DNA of 64,000 bases from Blepharisma stoltei (taxonomy: Eukaryota > Ciliophora > Heterotrichea > Heterotrichida > Blepharismidae). The position numbers and the translations under genes are program-made. Below are positions 41,701-52,790 of the stretch, piece by piece. The notes under the pieces were generated by a model. It was not told the DNA's origin. It did no database searches and was given only the letters and a program-made list of their open reading frames with translations. The DNA is taken from positions 62,001 to 126,000 of the forward strand of contig CAJZBQ010000030.1 of NCBI GenBank assembly GCA_914767885.1, read 5' to 3'. The stretch's first letter is position 1; every line of letters starts with the position of its first letter.

Positions 41701-42143
41701 TTTTTATTATAATTGTTTTAGCTAATTTGTCTTTCATGATATACTGAGGATTTAAATTAGGAAGTGCCTATATAGCTATTATAAAAGAAAAATTATTCGA
41801 TTTTAGAAAAAAATTCCGAGTAAAAGATTCGAGCAGTACAACTAACTTCACCTTAAAACAAAGGAAATGAATTGAAATAGCTGATCGAGAAAATTCTCCA
41901 AAAATGATAGATTTTAGCAAAATTTCAATGATAGATTTATTTTTAGGAAAACTAAAAGGAGGGTCTTCCAGCAGATATATGATAAATAAAGAAGATTTTA
42001 GTATAGAAGACGAGCAAAAGGACTTAGATAAAATTAATATCGAGGAAAAAATTATTTTTTCAGATAAAATAGCTTCAGAAAGTGTGCCATGCGAATGGAC
42101 TGAAAGTTTCAGGATGCATAATTTAAATGCTATAACCTATTAA
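29764..42143 (+). CDS. Tandem paralog 1: LNR / PMP-repeat / multi-pass membrane protein, heavily interrupted
   Basis: Signal peptide MGFKFFYFFLLPSFSLS, then about six LNR/Notch-type Cys repeats (for example GICNPNCNNPVCGYDFGDC, 30290-30350), a furin-like Cys block (GDCFKCNTNTYQFYGYCLTSCPGGHE), a long Asn-rich region of PMP-like repeats (FxxN with GGAI/GGAL: NNTSIYGGALYF, NNTSSAGGAIYV, KNQAEYEGGAIV), a Cys block (VGVNCVACPKDFYSL, CPDEAICYGN, PKPGYW) and about nine hydrophobic segments, ending in a charged tail. TGA is Trp throughout. It is broken by an IES inside intron 1, a 16 nt intron 2, an IES with a pogo element, at least seven other IESs and three direct-repeat-flanked insertions. An A8 run at 37623-37630 shifts the frame relative to the paralogs, and the LNR block has a Trp-encoding TGA where a Cys repeat ends. 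It may be a pseudogene. Function unknown; a surface or adhesive role is only suggested by architecture. Confidence 0.75.
29857..30140 (+). other. 15 nt intron 1 of paralog 1, split by an IES
   Basis: The intron is GTAGCTTTTATTTAG: 14 nt at 29857-29870 and the final G at 30140. The 269 bp between the two TAs is an IES. Paralogs 2 and 3 have ordinary 15 nt introns at the same codon boundary (43255-43269, 53032-53046). Confidence 0.88.
29869..30139. other. IES with terminal inverted repeats inside a 15 nt intron
   Basis: TA at 29869-29870 and 30138-30139, 269 bp apart. Ends are inverted relatives: TACTCCCTCTTTTTGAAAAG and CTTTTCGAATAGGGAGATA. Excision reconstitutes a 15 nt GT-AG intron exactly and lets SS continue to KGNGVCDPTC. 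Confidence 0.88.
30370..30385 (+). other. 16 nt intron 2 of paralog 1
   Basis: GTAAAATTTATTTTAG, 16 nt. Removal gives GAT-TGT-TTT-CAA-GAT (DCFQD) in frame; paralogs 2 and 3 have 15 and 17 nt introns here. Confidence 0.85.
31111..32946 (-). mobile_element. pogo-like transposon with the MITE family's ends
   Basis: TA at 31111-31112 and 32945-32946. Left end: TACTCCCCCCCCCC then CTCCGTGAGCGAACAAAA and its complement TTTTTGTTCGCTCACGGAG, followed by GGGGGGTTAATT. Right end: GTTCGCTCACGGAGGGTGGG, about 40 bp, then GTTCGCTCACGGAGGGGG...GAGTTA. Read in reverse these are the two ends of the 388-389 bp MITEs at 22714 and 61805. It contains the transposase at 31450-32660. Confidence 0.88.
31450..32660 (+). 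pseudogene. pogo-like transposase (one frameshift)
   Basis: About 400 residues. N-terminal helix-turn-helix (IWQKVEIAEFYIQHQNEMSM, DVAAKFHV), then a CENP-B/Tc5-type second DNA-binding unit, and a DDE_1 catalytic domain: first Asp in YNFDETRFDW (Trp is TGA), second in LLIYDQAGSHKT, third in YLQPLDALVIANFK about 35 residues later, the pogo DDxD pattern. The frame slips once near 31776-31790: the first part ends in AAEWDWRDS in one frame and FGCGDKWWQGF continues in another. Either a one-base lesion or a sequencing error. The open remainder argues for a young copy. Confidence 0.85.
33127..33213. other. IES in paralog 1 (ends approximate)
   Basis: TA at 33127-33128 and 33212-33213. Excision joins CADSNCLSCNS to MWSTESGDCFKC; paralog 2 reads CNTKSLGDCFKC, so the join is plausible but three residues longer. 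Exact TAs are uncertain. Confidence 0.6.
33599..33938 (+). mobile_element. SINE-like insertion, family A, in paralog 1
   Basis: Flanked by TTTAAGTCACAA (33587-33598) and TTTAATTCGCAA (33939-33950), 10 of 12 identical. The insert starts AGAAATAAATGTGGC and its 3' part (CTTTTGGAGTCATGATGGGC, CTTATGGCCAGCATAA) matches the element at 1844-2221. Removal with one repeat gives NPLSHNYNLTSLL in frame. Confidence 0.72.
34875..35171. mobile_element. Direct-repeat-flanked insertion in paralog 1
   Basis: TATGCAGGAAT at 34864-34874 and TATGCGGGAAT at 35172-35182. Removal with one repeat joins GQYAGI to FSITYKSQLQN, matching GQYAEILSITYLNQLQ in paralog 2. GC-rich insert with no recognised ends; an open frame on the minus strand inside it is probably chance or a fossil. 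Confidence 0.65.
36219..36375. other. Foldback IES in paralog 1
   Basis: TA at 36219-36220 and 36374-36375, 155 bp apart. Almost the whole IES is one inverted repeat: arms share TCCTGTGGATGGCGCT / AGCGCCATCCATAGGA-type ends and GATTTTCCCACTGGAAAAAT in the inner part, with a loop near 36290. Excision gives GCG-ATA-TAT-ATA-GAA (AIYIESSV), matching AIYIDSNVV in paralog 2. Confidence 0.88.
36879..37482 (-). mobile_element. Retroposon-like insertion (reverse orientation) in paralog 1
   Basis: TCAGAGCTGAAG at 36867-36878 and TCATAGCTGAAG at 37483-37494 (one mismatch). Read on the minus strand the insert begins ACACAAATAAAATGGAGAAG, the shared 5' hallmark. It contains the palindrome GAGAATGGCGC...GCGCCATTCTC near 37025-37055. 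Removal with one repeat gives VRAEGNSYFYCNNC in frame. Confidence 0.7.
37674..37852. other. IES, TA-bounded, in paralog 1
   Basis: TA at 37674-37675 and 37851-37852, 177 bp apart. Excision gives SNDYNILGLSNSELYDNYA; paralog 2 has DEHCVLKSSKLFNNYA. Confidence 0.75.
38214..38744. other. Composite IES: outer inverted-repeat IES with a nested MITE
   Basis: TA at 38214-38215 and 38743-38744. Outer arms are inverted relatives (TTCCAATAGCCAAA near 38260 and TTTTTGGCTATTGGAG near 38690). Between them lies a C-rich-end MITE (38286-38589) plus a small palindromic stretch (ATCAGTTGAC...CAACTTAAGTTG). Excision rejoins IANTI to SFSTNLDISQCQF. Confidence 0.78.
38286..38589 (+). mobile_element. C-rich-end MITE nested in an IES
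   Basis: Left end TACCCCCTCTGTGAGCGAAA with a second CACCCTCCTTGAGC about 60 bp inside; right end GCTCGCTCAAGAAGGGGGAG-TTA. The interior has the family block CTAGCTAATTCTGCTTAAT. About 300 bp, diverged. Confidence 0.75.
38917..39113. other. IES, TA-bounded, in paralog 1
   Basis: TA at 38917-38918 and 39112-39113, 195 bp apart. Excision gives KSLEVINTIFKNSQGKVGG, matching ESLTITETSFKNSAGKVGG in paralog 2, which has no IES here. Confidence 0.85.
39730..39836. other. IES, TA-bounded, in paralog 1
   Basis: TA at 39730-39731 and 39835-39836, 105 bp apart. Excision gives GAT-CAC-TTA-GGC-GCT (DHLGA), matching DHLGS in paralog 2 and DHLGY in paralog 3, both uninterrupted here. Confidence 0.9.
40261..40538. 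other. IES at the shared post-Cys site, paralog 1 version
   Basis: TA at 40261-40262 and 40537-40538, 276 bp apart. Excision gives FSMLSKKFWPCPNS. Paralogs 2 and 3 carry different IESs at the same TA. The content here matches neither of them by eye. Confidence 0.85.
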
Positions 42144-43161
42144 GTATATATATTTATTATTTTGTTTAGCTTGCAAACTAAATAATCATCATTATACCAT
42201 ATGGATCAATAACAAGAACACTCCAAACATATTTTACTTGACTATTTAATATGAAAATATAAAGAATTATTTAATTGAATTTTTTTGTCTTGCTAAGCAA
42301 TTCAAATATATGTATTATCATAATGAGCATTAAAAAGGCTATGATTTAACTGCCCACAAAGTCTTTAGGAAGAGGAGAAAAGCAAAATACTTAAGAAGGT
42401 GGTATGGTATAATATTTTTTTTCAAATTCAAAAATTAAGCATGAAAAGAGTTCATAGAATAATTCGGCATAAGAAATGAAGCAACGCAACGATTCATATT
42501 TTTATTCTTTCTAATTTTATATTGAAATTGCTTCTTGAAAGAAGTTTTCTCAAGTATTTAATAAATGTAATAAATTTTTGAACCTTAAATATAATAATCA
42601 TAATTAAATAAAATTATTGAAATTAAAGTTTAAGTTGCAGGTTTTTACGGCTACTCTGGCCACTGTGTTAGAGTTAAGGGCCTGAAACTTGTTTTGGGTT
42701 ATAAAATGACTTTTTGAATCAAATTGGCAAATTTTGTTTAGGAAATATTTAGACGCTATACCATATTTATTTTAAGAATCAATAAGGAACTCTCTATTGA
42801 GAAAATAGAGTTTTAACCCAATCTCATCATAAAGCGGAAGACACCTAAACTTTTCTACAACTTCGCAGCATTTCTTTGCAAAATAACATTGCTCAAAGCA
42901 GTAACAATAAATGCCAATAAATTATAAATCAATAAGGATTATTATAATAAATAAGTAAAAAAAGCATAGGGTGCCAGATAAATTTATTTTTTGATTTAAA
43001 ATATGTTATAAATCGTAGCTTTTGAATATGCAAACCTTTTGGGACATTATTGTTTTACTATTTTATTTCTAAAATTAAGCCCATCATAATTTTAAGGTTT
43101 TACTTAAGGTTAACTTATAAAACTGATGAATTTTACCAGATAAAAATAAAGGAACAAAAGT
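42144..43161. other. Intergenic spacer between paralogs 1 and 2
   Basis: About 1 kb of AT-rich sequence. No ORF, RNA gene or element end was recognised. Confidence 0.5.
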
Positions 43162-46100
43162 ATGAAAATAAACTTTTTCTTTTCATTACTGATACCTTCT
43201 TGGTCAATGATAGAAGACTTCTTATGCAATTCATATTGATGCCCTTCTTCATCGGTAACTTTAACATAGAAAGGAGATGGAATTTGCGATCCTAACTGTA
43301 TGGTTTCATTTTGCAATTTTGATTCAAATTCAACTACAAACCCAATGATAAATCCTAAAAATTCAGATTGTTATCAATCATGCATAAACGATTACTCTTG
43401 CTTACCTTCTAATCTTGGAAATGGAGTTTGCGATCAAAATTGCAATAATCCTATTTGTGGCTATGATTTAGGAGATTGTGGGTACTGTTCTTCAGACTGT
43501 AAAGGCTATTTAGGTTTCCAAGATGATTTAAGCACAGGCTGTTCTGATTCTTGTGATAATAAAAATTGCTATTTTGGTTTAGGAATTTGTAATGATTGCT
43601 CACCTGGCTGTAGCCGAGAAATGCTTGGAGATGGGATTTGTGATAAATCTTGCAATGTTTTTTCTTGCAATTATGATTTTGGAGACTGCACGAATAATCA
43701 ATGTAGCCCAGACTGTGAACTTTGAATGATAGGAGACAATAATTGCAATAGTGAGTGCAATAACCTATCTTGCAATTGAGATGGTGGGGATTGTGACTGT
43801 TCTCAAGGCTGTCACTCTTATATGGAATCAAATGGAGTTTGTAATACAGCTTGTGATACACCAGCTTGTGATTATGATGGAGGAGACTGCCAAAAATGTG
43901 CTCCAGGCTGCTTAAAGTCTATGCTTGGAGATGGAGTGTGCAATTCTGCTTGTAATGTAAGCGATTGCCATTATGATAATTATGATTGTGGCTGTGCTGA
44001 TGGCTGCAGCATAGCAAATTATGGACAATGCCAAGACTCCTGCATGAATTCATTTTGCCGATATGATACTATTAGTAGCACTTCTCAATGCCAAAACTCA
44101 AACCAGATTTTATTCGCCTTACATTATGGGTTTATTTTTAAAAATCTTACGATCAATGTAAGCCCAGATAACTGTACAAGTGTAACAAGCTGTTTATCTA
44201 CTGAAGTTCTTGATCCAAGCTCTTGCCATACAAATTGTAAGAAATCCTCTTGCATCAATTCGTGAAATATGTGTGCGACCAATACCTGTGCTGATTCTAA
44301 TTGCTTAATTTGCAATACAAAAAGCTTAGGAGATTGTTTTAAATGCAGCATAAGTACTTATCAGTTTTATGGTTATTGCCTTACTAGATGCCCAGGTGGC
44401 CATGAAGCTGTTAATTTACTAGGAAATTATCCTGCTTGTTTACTTCCTATCGATTACTCGACAAATGATAACCCAGCAGTCTATTACGTGACTTCACAAA
44501 ACACAACTGACATCTATGGCGGAAATGGGACTCTTATCAATCCTTATACTTCTATTTCTCTGGCTCTTGCTTCAATTTATAATAAATACGCAATCATTTA
44601 TCTATTAAATGATGGAGATTATTATTTTATCTGTTTGAATACGTCAAATCCTGTTAGTACCACATTGGTTGATGTCTGCAACCCTCTGAACAGAAGTTTC
44701 AACTTAGCAAGCCTCCTAATTACTTCTTATGACAATTCCACAATTATGATTAAAACAAAGCCAGAAGCCAGATTCCCCACAATTACAATAACAAATTCTA
44801 CAACCCTTACAATAAAAAATGTTGTTTTCAGCGGAAAAGATATTTTCTGAAATTGTTCATCAGAGACAAATACTTACTGTTCTTATTGTGGCAATATTAC
44901 ATTTAAGTCTGATGGATATTACAGTGATCAAGGCACCAAAGTTTCTAGTTATATCCCCCAGTCGATTTGCAACACTGGTCATTCAAGAACTTTATTTAAT
45001 ATGTATTTGAATTCCAAGCTAGTTCTGAGAAATGTCAACTTTACTGACTGGAGAATGGAGCTAAAATCACTTATAACCAGCTATGGAGGAAATATCACAC
45101 TCAATAATGTAAATTTTGATAATATCAGGTGCTATTGAACAGTTACATTCACAACGCAGCCAGGTCAAAACCCCCCACCTCAAGGTAAGGACTCAGTAAT
45201 ATATTTTCTGGATTGTGGAGATCCTAATTATAATTGTGGAAGCTTTGAGTATACAAACGGAGTGGTTTCAAGGCTTAATAATGGCTATGAATATGGGTCA
45301 GCACAATTTTCAGGATTTTTAAGTGCAGATAAAATCAGAAATGTAAAACTGAAAAATGTGACTTTTGTTAACAATGTTGTATATACCCCTTATGTCGTAT
45401 CTAATACTTATTCTCTTATAAAATTAGCGCTATTCAGATCAATTGAGATTTCTCATTGTGTTTTTGATAAGAATATTGCTAATTATGGGCTTATTTATTT
45501 GTTTCCGACAACATTGGCGTTTAGGAACGATGTTAATTCTCATGGAGAGCTGATTGATTTATTACTTTATCATGTTTATATACATGATACAACTTTTAAA
45601 AATAATTTTGGACAATATGCAGAAATTTTGTCAATTACTTATCTGAATCAATTACAAAGGATTTTATTGGAAAATTTATTTATCAATGGAAATGGAGTGT
45701 TGTCTGGCCCTTTGATATCAATCAACAATAATTATTATTCTTCTCAATATATTGCTGATACAATTATAACTATAAATGATACAAAAGGAAATATTGTTGA
45801 TACTACATTTAAGAAACGAGATTTTATTTTTAAGAATTCAATTATTACAAATAATTACTCAGGTGGATATGGAATTTTTGCTATAACTCAACTATTCAAC
45901 ATGCGTTTGCAAAATCTGACTGTAGAATCTAATGGAAGCCTGGACATTCAAAATATCAATACGATCCTATGAAGTTACTATGTAGCTGATAGCAATTTAT
46001 ACACAAACATACTTGTTTCCAGTCCAGCTAATATAGATTGTCTTGCCTTGTGGTCTGCTTCCTCTTGCTATAATCATGAAATATCAGAAAGTACATTTAT

Positions 46101-49100
46101 AAATAATATTTGTAAATACAATAGTCCATCTATATATTATTATCAAGTCCAGAATGCTAATTTTACTGATATTACTTTTGAAAGAAATATAGGCGCTTCT
46201 TGGTATGGGATTTGCATAGTAACTCAAAATGCAGGAGATGTAAGAATTTCTAGTTCGGCATTCAATAATAATACAAATAGTCTTGCCCAAGGCTGTGGAG
46301 CGTTGAGTTTTATTGATAGCCTGACAAGTGTAGTTATAGAAGATACGATAATATCAAATAATTCTGCAGGCTATAATCCTGGCATTTATTTTTCAGATGG
46401 CTCATTACTACTGAACAATGTGACTGTTGTGTCAAATACAGCCAGTTCAGGGCTTGGAGCTATCTATTTTTCACTTTACACAGCAGAAACCCATGAAATA
46501 AAAATAACAAATTCAGTATTTAAAGAAAATATCAGTCTTGACGCTAAAGGAGGAGCGATATTTATATCTGGCTACATATTATCCCAAGATCCAATTTCTT
46601 TGTATTTAAAAGACAATTTGTTTATCTCTAATTGAGCACCAAGCGGTTCAGCAATATATATAGATAGCAACGTTGTTCTTTCAAATAACTCTATTATAGA
46701 ATCCTGCAAATTTATGTATAACACTGCTGAATCCAAAGGAACGATTACAAATTTATTTCAATATGGAATTCTTAATATCTCGGATTCTTTATTTGTTGCC
46801 AATTATGCTGAACTTGGCTCAGCTTTATTTTTTTCGAGCTCAGAAGAGTCAAATCCTGAAAAATCTAAAATGATTCTGACTTCATGCAATTTTACAGAAA
46901 ATTCAGGGAAAAATGTGTTGTGTACTGATGATATGGCGATTTATTCTTATATTGAGACTGTTAAATGCATTTTTCAAAAAAATGAAGGACTTGCTATTTC
47001 ACTTATTCATGATTATTGGAAAGACACTGAGTCTATTATAGCAAATTCTACAATGACAGCAGGGACTGTTTATTTGGCCTCAAATGCTACTGCTGATTGT
47101 GAATTGACAAGTTTTACGAACAATACTTCAACAAAATATGCAGGGGCAATCAGAGCTGAAGGCAGCTCATATTTTCACTGCAGCTACTGCAATTTTTACC
47201 AAAACAGTGCTAAATATGGAGGAGTCCTTTATTTTGACCAATTATCTTATTTTAATATTGAAAATTCAAAATTTAGCAATAATTTTTGTACTGATAAAGG
47301 CGCAGTTATATATGTGATCGGATCAGATGAACATTGCGTTTTGAAAAGTTCTAAACTGTTTAATAATTATGCAGAATCAGAAGGCTTAATATACTCTCTT
47401 ACATCGAACATTAAAATAGATAATTGTCAAATTTTTGATAACACTGCTAATAGAATTACCCCAGGAATTTATTTGACGCTCTCAAATGCCACAATCACCA
47501 ATTCCCAATTTCATGATCAGGAAGGTAATTATGGAAGCTTTATCTATTTAGCTTCTGACAGCTGATTAACTGTTATGAATTCAAGCTTTAAAAATGGAAA
47601 ATCTTATGCTTCTGGTGGCTCAATATATGCTCTTTCAAGCTCTTTAACCCTAGATAATACTGTATTTGAAAATTCAGTTTCCACTACTGGAAACGCAATA
47701 TTAGCTTTTTCAACAAATCTAAATATATCTCAATCCCAATTCTTAAACACCTACAGTTCAGGTTCTGGAGGAGTTATAAACATTTTTGGTAATGATATTT
47801 TAATTGAAAAATCGATTTTTGAAAATTTTACGTATTCAGCGATTGATGGCACAGAAATCGAATCTTTAACGATTACAGAAACGAGCTTTAAAAACAGTGC
47901 AGGGAAAGTGGGAGGAGCAGCAGCCAAAACCTACCTGATACGCATCTCTTGGGCCTGTACTTGATTCTTGACTTGGAATCCGTCCCAGTTCGCTGTAGCC
48001 ATAAGGTCTGGATTGTTCCGCCTAGAGGGCAGGCCGACATATGTCCCCATTTTAATGTATAAGTGGGAGGAGCAATCAGCTGCGCAAATACTGATTATGT
48101 TTATATTGATTCTTGCAATTTCGAAAATAATACATCACTCTATGGTGGAGCTATATACTCTACTTTTACATCTAATACAATTAATAGCCAGCCTTATGAA
48201 ATCATTTCTACTAAGTTTTTAAATAATACATCATCAGCAGGTGGGGCAATTTTTTTGGACAATATAAATATTAATATTAAATCCTGCGAATTTTACAATA
48301 ATACAGCATGGAATATTTTGCAACTGATTGAAAATACGCATGAATCAGGAATAGGAGGAGCGATAAAGTTAGGCTGTAGCTATTCAGGAATATGCAGTTT
48401 TAATGTGTTTTCTAAGAGTGAAGATGAAAGATGTACGCCTAATTTTTACAGCTGACCTTCAAGCCATCAAAAATAAGTGAAAATTTTAAAAAACATGTAA
48501 AAAGTTACAAATAGAAAATTTTTTTCAAAAAGTACGCGGTAAAAGAAAATATGTTCATAAGGATATATAATAATAAATAAAGAAATTAATAATTTCATAT
48601 ATACCAATAAGCATATTTTCTTTTGTTGTGTCCCTAGGTTTGACAGTGCGAAAAAAATCATGTACACTTTTGCACTATGGTTTTAAAAAATTCTATTTAT
48701 GCCTTTTTGCATTTTTATGTTTGCAAAACTGCTAAAAAAATTAACTGTACAGTTTTCATTTTGAACCATTTTCTAATAATTTTACAGGAAATTCAGCAGG
48801 ATATGAAGGAGGAGCAATAGTTTGAAGAGAAGTCATGCCAAAATTTGAAAATAATTTATTTGAAAACAATGAAGCTAAATATGGAGAAAATATAGCTTCA
48901 TATCCTGTTAGCATGAAAATTATGAATTTAAATTGGGATGGCGGATTAGCTGATTTGGCTTCTGGGCAGTTAACTACAACTCCACTAGTTATTGGCCTCA
49001 TTGATCATTTAGGTTCAGTTGTTACCACTGACTATTCTAGTGTCGGCGAATTAATATCTCTTTCACAAGGTGTAGTTTTATCAGGCGAACTTAAAGTTAC

Positions 49101-51329
49101 AGCCATCAGCGGAATTTTTACTTTTTCTTCATTTGTAATTTCTGCGGAGCCTGGCAGCAATTTTGCTATAGAAATTCAAACAAATGGAATTGATGCATCC
49201 AAAAGTATAAAAGCGAACGATGGGATTAATTATCAATCAAGTATCCTTGTAGATGTAGCTTTAAGAAGTTGTGTTTTAGGAGAAGCTACGGTTGGGGTTA
49301 ATTGTGTCGTTTGTCCAAAAGATTTTTATAGCTTAAACCCAATGAATGAGCAGTGTTTAGCATGTCCTGATGAGGCAATTTGTTATGGAAACTACACAAT
49401 GGTGCCTAAGCCGGGCTATTGAAGGTCTGATATGCTAATCTGGTTATCATTTAAATTTTTATTTTGGACATCATTAGTGTTTTTCAATAATTTTGGGTTC
49501 ATCTATACTTTTGTAAATTCCAAAAATTTGTCGTAATTGAATCAAATAAATGATCAATATAATATAGCGGAGTAAGCATAAAATTTTGGTCTTGCCCTAA
49601 TTCAAAAGCTTGCATTGGCTCTGATCCTCAAAATATTTCTTACACAGGAGACTGCAAAAAAGGATATACTGGAAATTTATGCCAAAGCTGTTCTGAAGGT
49701 TACTCTAAGATAATGAAAAATGAATGCGCAAAATGCCAAAATCTTTCTATAATTATCATAAAAATATCAGGAATTGGGCTTGGATTTCTTATACTTTGCT
49801 GGCTAATGGTAAGAATGTCAAAGAATTCCGCATATAAGCCTAAATCTCTTTCAAGTGTTTATATAAAAATATTCATCAATTATATCCAGCTTATAGCACT
49901 AACCACAACTTTTAGTCTATCCTGGCCAAGCTACGTAAAGCACCTATTTTCTGTACAAAATAACGCAAGCTTTATAAGTGACCAAATTTTTTCTTTTGAT
50001 TGTCTCTTATATTACAATGAAGATTTGAAGGGAGATGAGTCAGACATTTTTTATCAAAAATTATTTGTCATGGCTATTTTACCAATTTTTATTCCATTTA
50101 TCGCAGCTATTTGTTGATCTTTTATATTACTATTAAAAAAAAACTGTGCTTTGCTGGTGGATCATATTGTGACCACTTCAATTATTGTATCCTTTTTAGT
50201 CCACCCAAGCTTAATAAAGTATTATTTTAGCTCTTTTGATTGTACTGAGCTTGATTATGGCAAAGATTGACTGGTTGATGACTTGAATTTAAGGTGCTGG
50301 GACAGTCAGCATGTGTTTTATATAACTGCTATTTCTTTTCCAGCTATTCTGCTGTGGGGAATCGGGATACCAACAACTTGCTTATTTTTAATTATGAAAA
50401 ATAAGGACAGACTCAACGATATAAACATCAGGATCAAATATGGATTTTTATTTAACGGGTATAAAAGCAGAAGCTATTATTGGGAATTTGTGATCATTTA
50501 TAGAAAAATAATAATAATTTGCTGCACTGTGTTTTTGGCAACGGTATCTGTCAACATCCAAGCTCTTACGACTCTTTTCGTATTAGTAGCCTGCCTGTAT
50601 TTCCATTGCAAAATAAAACCTTATAACGGGGACGATTTAAACAGACTTGAAGCCATTTCTATTTCAGCCTCCGCAATCACAATTTATTGTGGAATGTATT
50701 ATTTAACTAAATCTCTCGACCAATTCACTGAGCTCCTATTTTTTATCGCCATTATTTCAGCAAATTCGTATTTTGTGATTTATTGGGGTTTTAAAGCTGG
50801 AAATGCCTATCTCACCATGATAGTCGAAAAAATCCCTTATTTGAAGAAAAAATTCCACACTCAAAACTACAATATTATGAGCGATGCTTCTTTTAGAGAA
50901 GATAAAACTAGCAGAATCGGGGAATCTTCACGTGAACTAATCCTAAGTTCTATTAAAAGGGAAAATTTAAACCCTCAAGGGGTGATTTTCAAAGACTTCA
51001 ACATGATGAAGCTGTTTTTACGAAATTTGAAAGGAAATATGACAATTAATGATAAAAATTTTGAAAATATTGTCGAAAAAGATAAAATTGAAGAAAAGAA
51101 AAACATTGAAGAAGGTGACATTCAAGAAATAAACATAGATGAAAACAGTTTTGAAGTAAAATTCGTTGAGGCTAATCACGCAGAAGAGAGCAATTATGAA
51201 GAAGTTAGTGTAGATGAAGTGAAAATTGAGGAAGAAGAAAAAATTGATGTGGATGAAATTGTTATAATCGACCCGTTTTTAACAAAAGCAGGGTCAAGCG
51301 ATTTCTCATTAATCGTAGATGATCTATAA
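43162..51329 (+). CDS. Tandem paralog 2: LNR / PMP-repeat / multi-pass membrane protein, best preserved copy
   Basis: Signal peptide MKINFFFSLLIPSWS, then LNR repeats (GVCDQNCNNPICGYDLGDC, GICDKSCNVFSCNYDFGDC, GVCNTACDTPACDYDGGDC and others) to about 44090. Next GDCFKCSISTYQFYGYCL, PMP-like repeats to about 48900, and Cys blocks VGVNCVVCPKDFYSL and CLACPDEAICYGNYT. The membrane domain has about nine hydrophobic segments (IIIIKISGIGLGFLILCWLM; FPAILLWGIGIPTTCLFLI; LEAISISASAITIYCGMYYL). A long acidic cytoplasmic tail ends SDFSLIVDDL. About 12 TGA codons are Trp. Two short introns, one direct-repeat-flanked insertion and two IESs interrupt it. LNR repeats bind calcium in other proteins; the function here is unknown. 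Confidence 0.83.
43255..43269 (+). other. 15 nt intron 1 of paralog 2
   Basis: GTAACTTTAACATAG. It contains an in-frame TAG at its end; removal joins CPSSS to KGDGICDP. Confidence 0.88.
43499..43513 (+). other. 15 nt intron 2 of paralog 2
   Basis: GTAAAGGCTATTTAG. It also reads through in frame (KGYLG), but paralogs 1 and 3 need an intron at the same place, so splicing to DCFQD is likely. Confidence 0.72.
47920..48060 (-). mobile_element. Short retroposon-like insertion (reverse) in paralog 2
   Basis: AAGTGGGAGGAGCA at 47906-47919 and 48061-48074, a perfect 14 bp repeat. Read on the minus strand the 141 bp insert begins TATACATTAAAATGGGGACA, the shared 5' hallmark. Removal with one repeat gives GKVGGAISCANTDYV in frame. 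Confidence 0.82.
48413..48775. other. IES, TA-bounded, in paralog 2
   Basis: TA at 48413-48414 and 48774-48775, 361 bp apart. Excision gives GTG-TTT-TCT-AAT-AAT (VFSNNFTGNSAGYEGGA). Paralog 3 reads VFSNVFVGNSADYEGGA with no insert, so this is a presence/absence pair. Confidence 0.9.
49436..49574. other. IES at the shared post-Cys site, paralog 2 version
   Basis: TA at 49436-49437 and 49573-49574, 137 bp apart. Excision gives RSDMLSIKFWSCPNS. No MITE ends. Confidence 0.88.
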
Positions 51330-51539
51330 ATATAAGTATGATTATGTATAAGTAAAATGGGTGAATCATGCAAATAAATTATTTTATCTCTCTAGATTTG
51401 CAGAAGTTAAGAACCATTTTCATAGAAGGAAAAAATTTAAGCTTGCATTTACAATTAGTTGGATTATTCAAAAGTTCACTGTCGGGATCTGAAGATCCTT
51501 ATTCCATTACGCTAAACTCATTTGCTTCACTGACAATTG

Positions 51540-51878
51540 TCTCTCATAATTTTCAAATTCTTGATCTTGGGCCTAAGCATGCTCCCTGTTAGTCGGATAG
51601 ATTAGGTCATGAAAATTCGTAGTCCAGGACGCAAGTCTGGTAGGGAATAATCCTGATCAATCAGGAGGAACCTCACTGATATTACTGGGACACCTCTTTG
51701 CAACCCCTAACTTCAATTCCTCCGAGTTAAAGCCTTGTGATTGTGAGCCTGTGGTTCGCAGCCCGGACATTGCGCTCCACCAAATCAAATAAAACGAATG
51801 CTAAAACACTCTTCCACAAGGTCCCTGGATCTCCCTATCTACAGGTGCTAAGAGGTTGGGTTTGTTCGCCACATTTTT
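51540..51878 (+). mobile_element. Fragment of the large GC-rich insertion family
   Basis: Shares with 55100-55420 the stretches CCTGATCAATC, GCCCGACATTGCGCTCCA (GCCCGGACATTGCGCTCC here), TCCACAAGGTCCC and a 3' end AAGAGG...CACATTTTTA. The left end is not clear, so it is probably 5'-truncated. Confidence 0.6.
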
Positions 51879-52790
51879 ATATATAGAAAAAATTTAAGTA
51901 GATATAAATTTTATTAATTTTCTAATCCAGTAATAAACCCCAAAAATTTTTGTAAATAATCTTAAATTTTAGAATGCCAAAAAGGGATATGATTTTTATT
52001 ATGAATTCAGATAATTGTTTAAGTTCAAGGGTTTTGTTATTAATAAATCAATTATTTAGCTGTAAAAACTTTATATCTTGATATTGAGTAATGATTTTTT
52101 AAATTTTAATTTTAAATTTAATTAAGAGGCTTCTCAAGAACTTTTTACCTTAATTTTTAAGCTTTCATTATGCAAGGATTTTATTATGAGTATTTTAATT
52201 TGGAAACTGTCATAAATATAAGACTTTAGCTCAAATTTCTCAAATGTTAGGCTAATAGCTATTATTTTATTGAAAAATGCTATGATAATTTTTTATACAG
52301 AAATTGCATATTTAATTTATAAAATTACAAGAATGCTATAGCAAAAGTATAAATCATATGAAAAAGACCTAAATTAATTAGAATAATTTCTTTTTTATTC
52401 ATAATTTCATATTATTCTGCTGATATAAAAAATTGCGATGAAAAATTTAATAATTTCAACAAATTAAAAAATTTAAAGAATATATATTAATCGCTGAAAA
52501 TAGAGCCTTTAATAGAGAAAAATTAGATCAAATTTATTTATAAATTAAATTTTAGATTCTGCACCTTATAATAGGATAAATACTAAATTCTAATATTTTT
52601 CTTTGTTTTACTAAAATTCACTTGTAGTGAACTATAATTAATATTTTTGCAAATAGCCTGTCAGTGATAATAGAATTTTCTAGAAAAATGATCCGAGCAG
52701 ACAAATAATTAAGCTGCCTAGATATTTTATATGATTCCATAGCTATCGAAGTACATTAATTATCTAAGAGTTTCTCTATTAAAAAAAATT

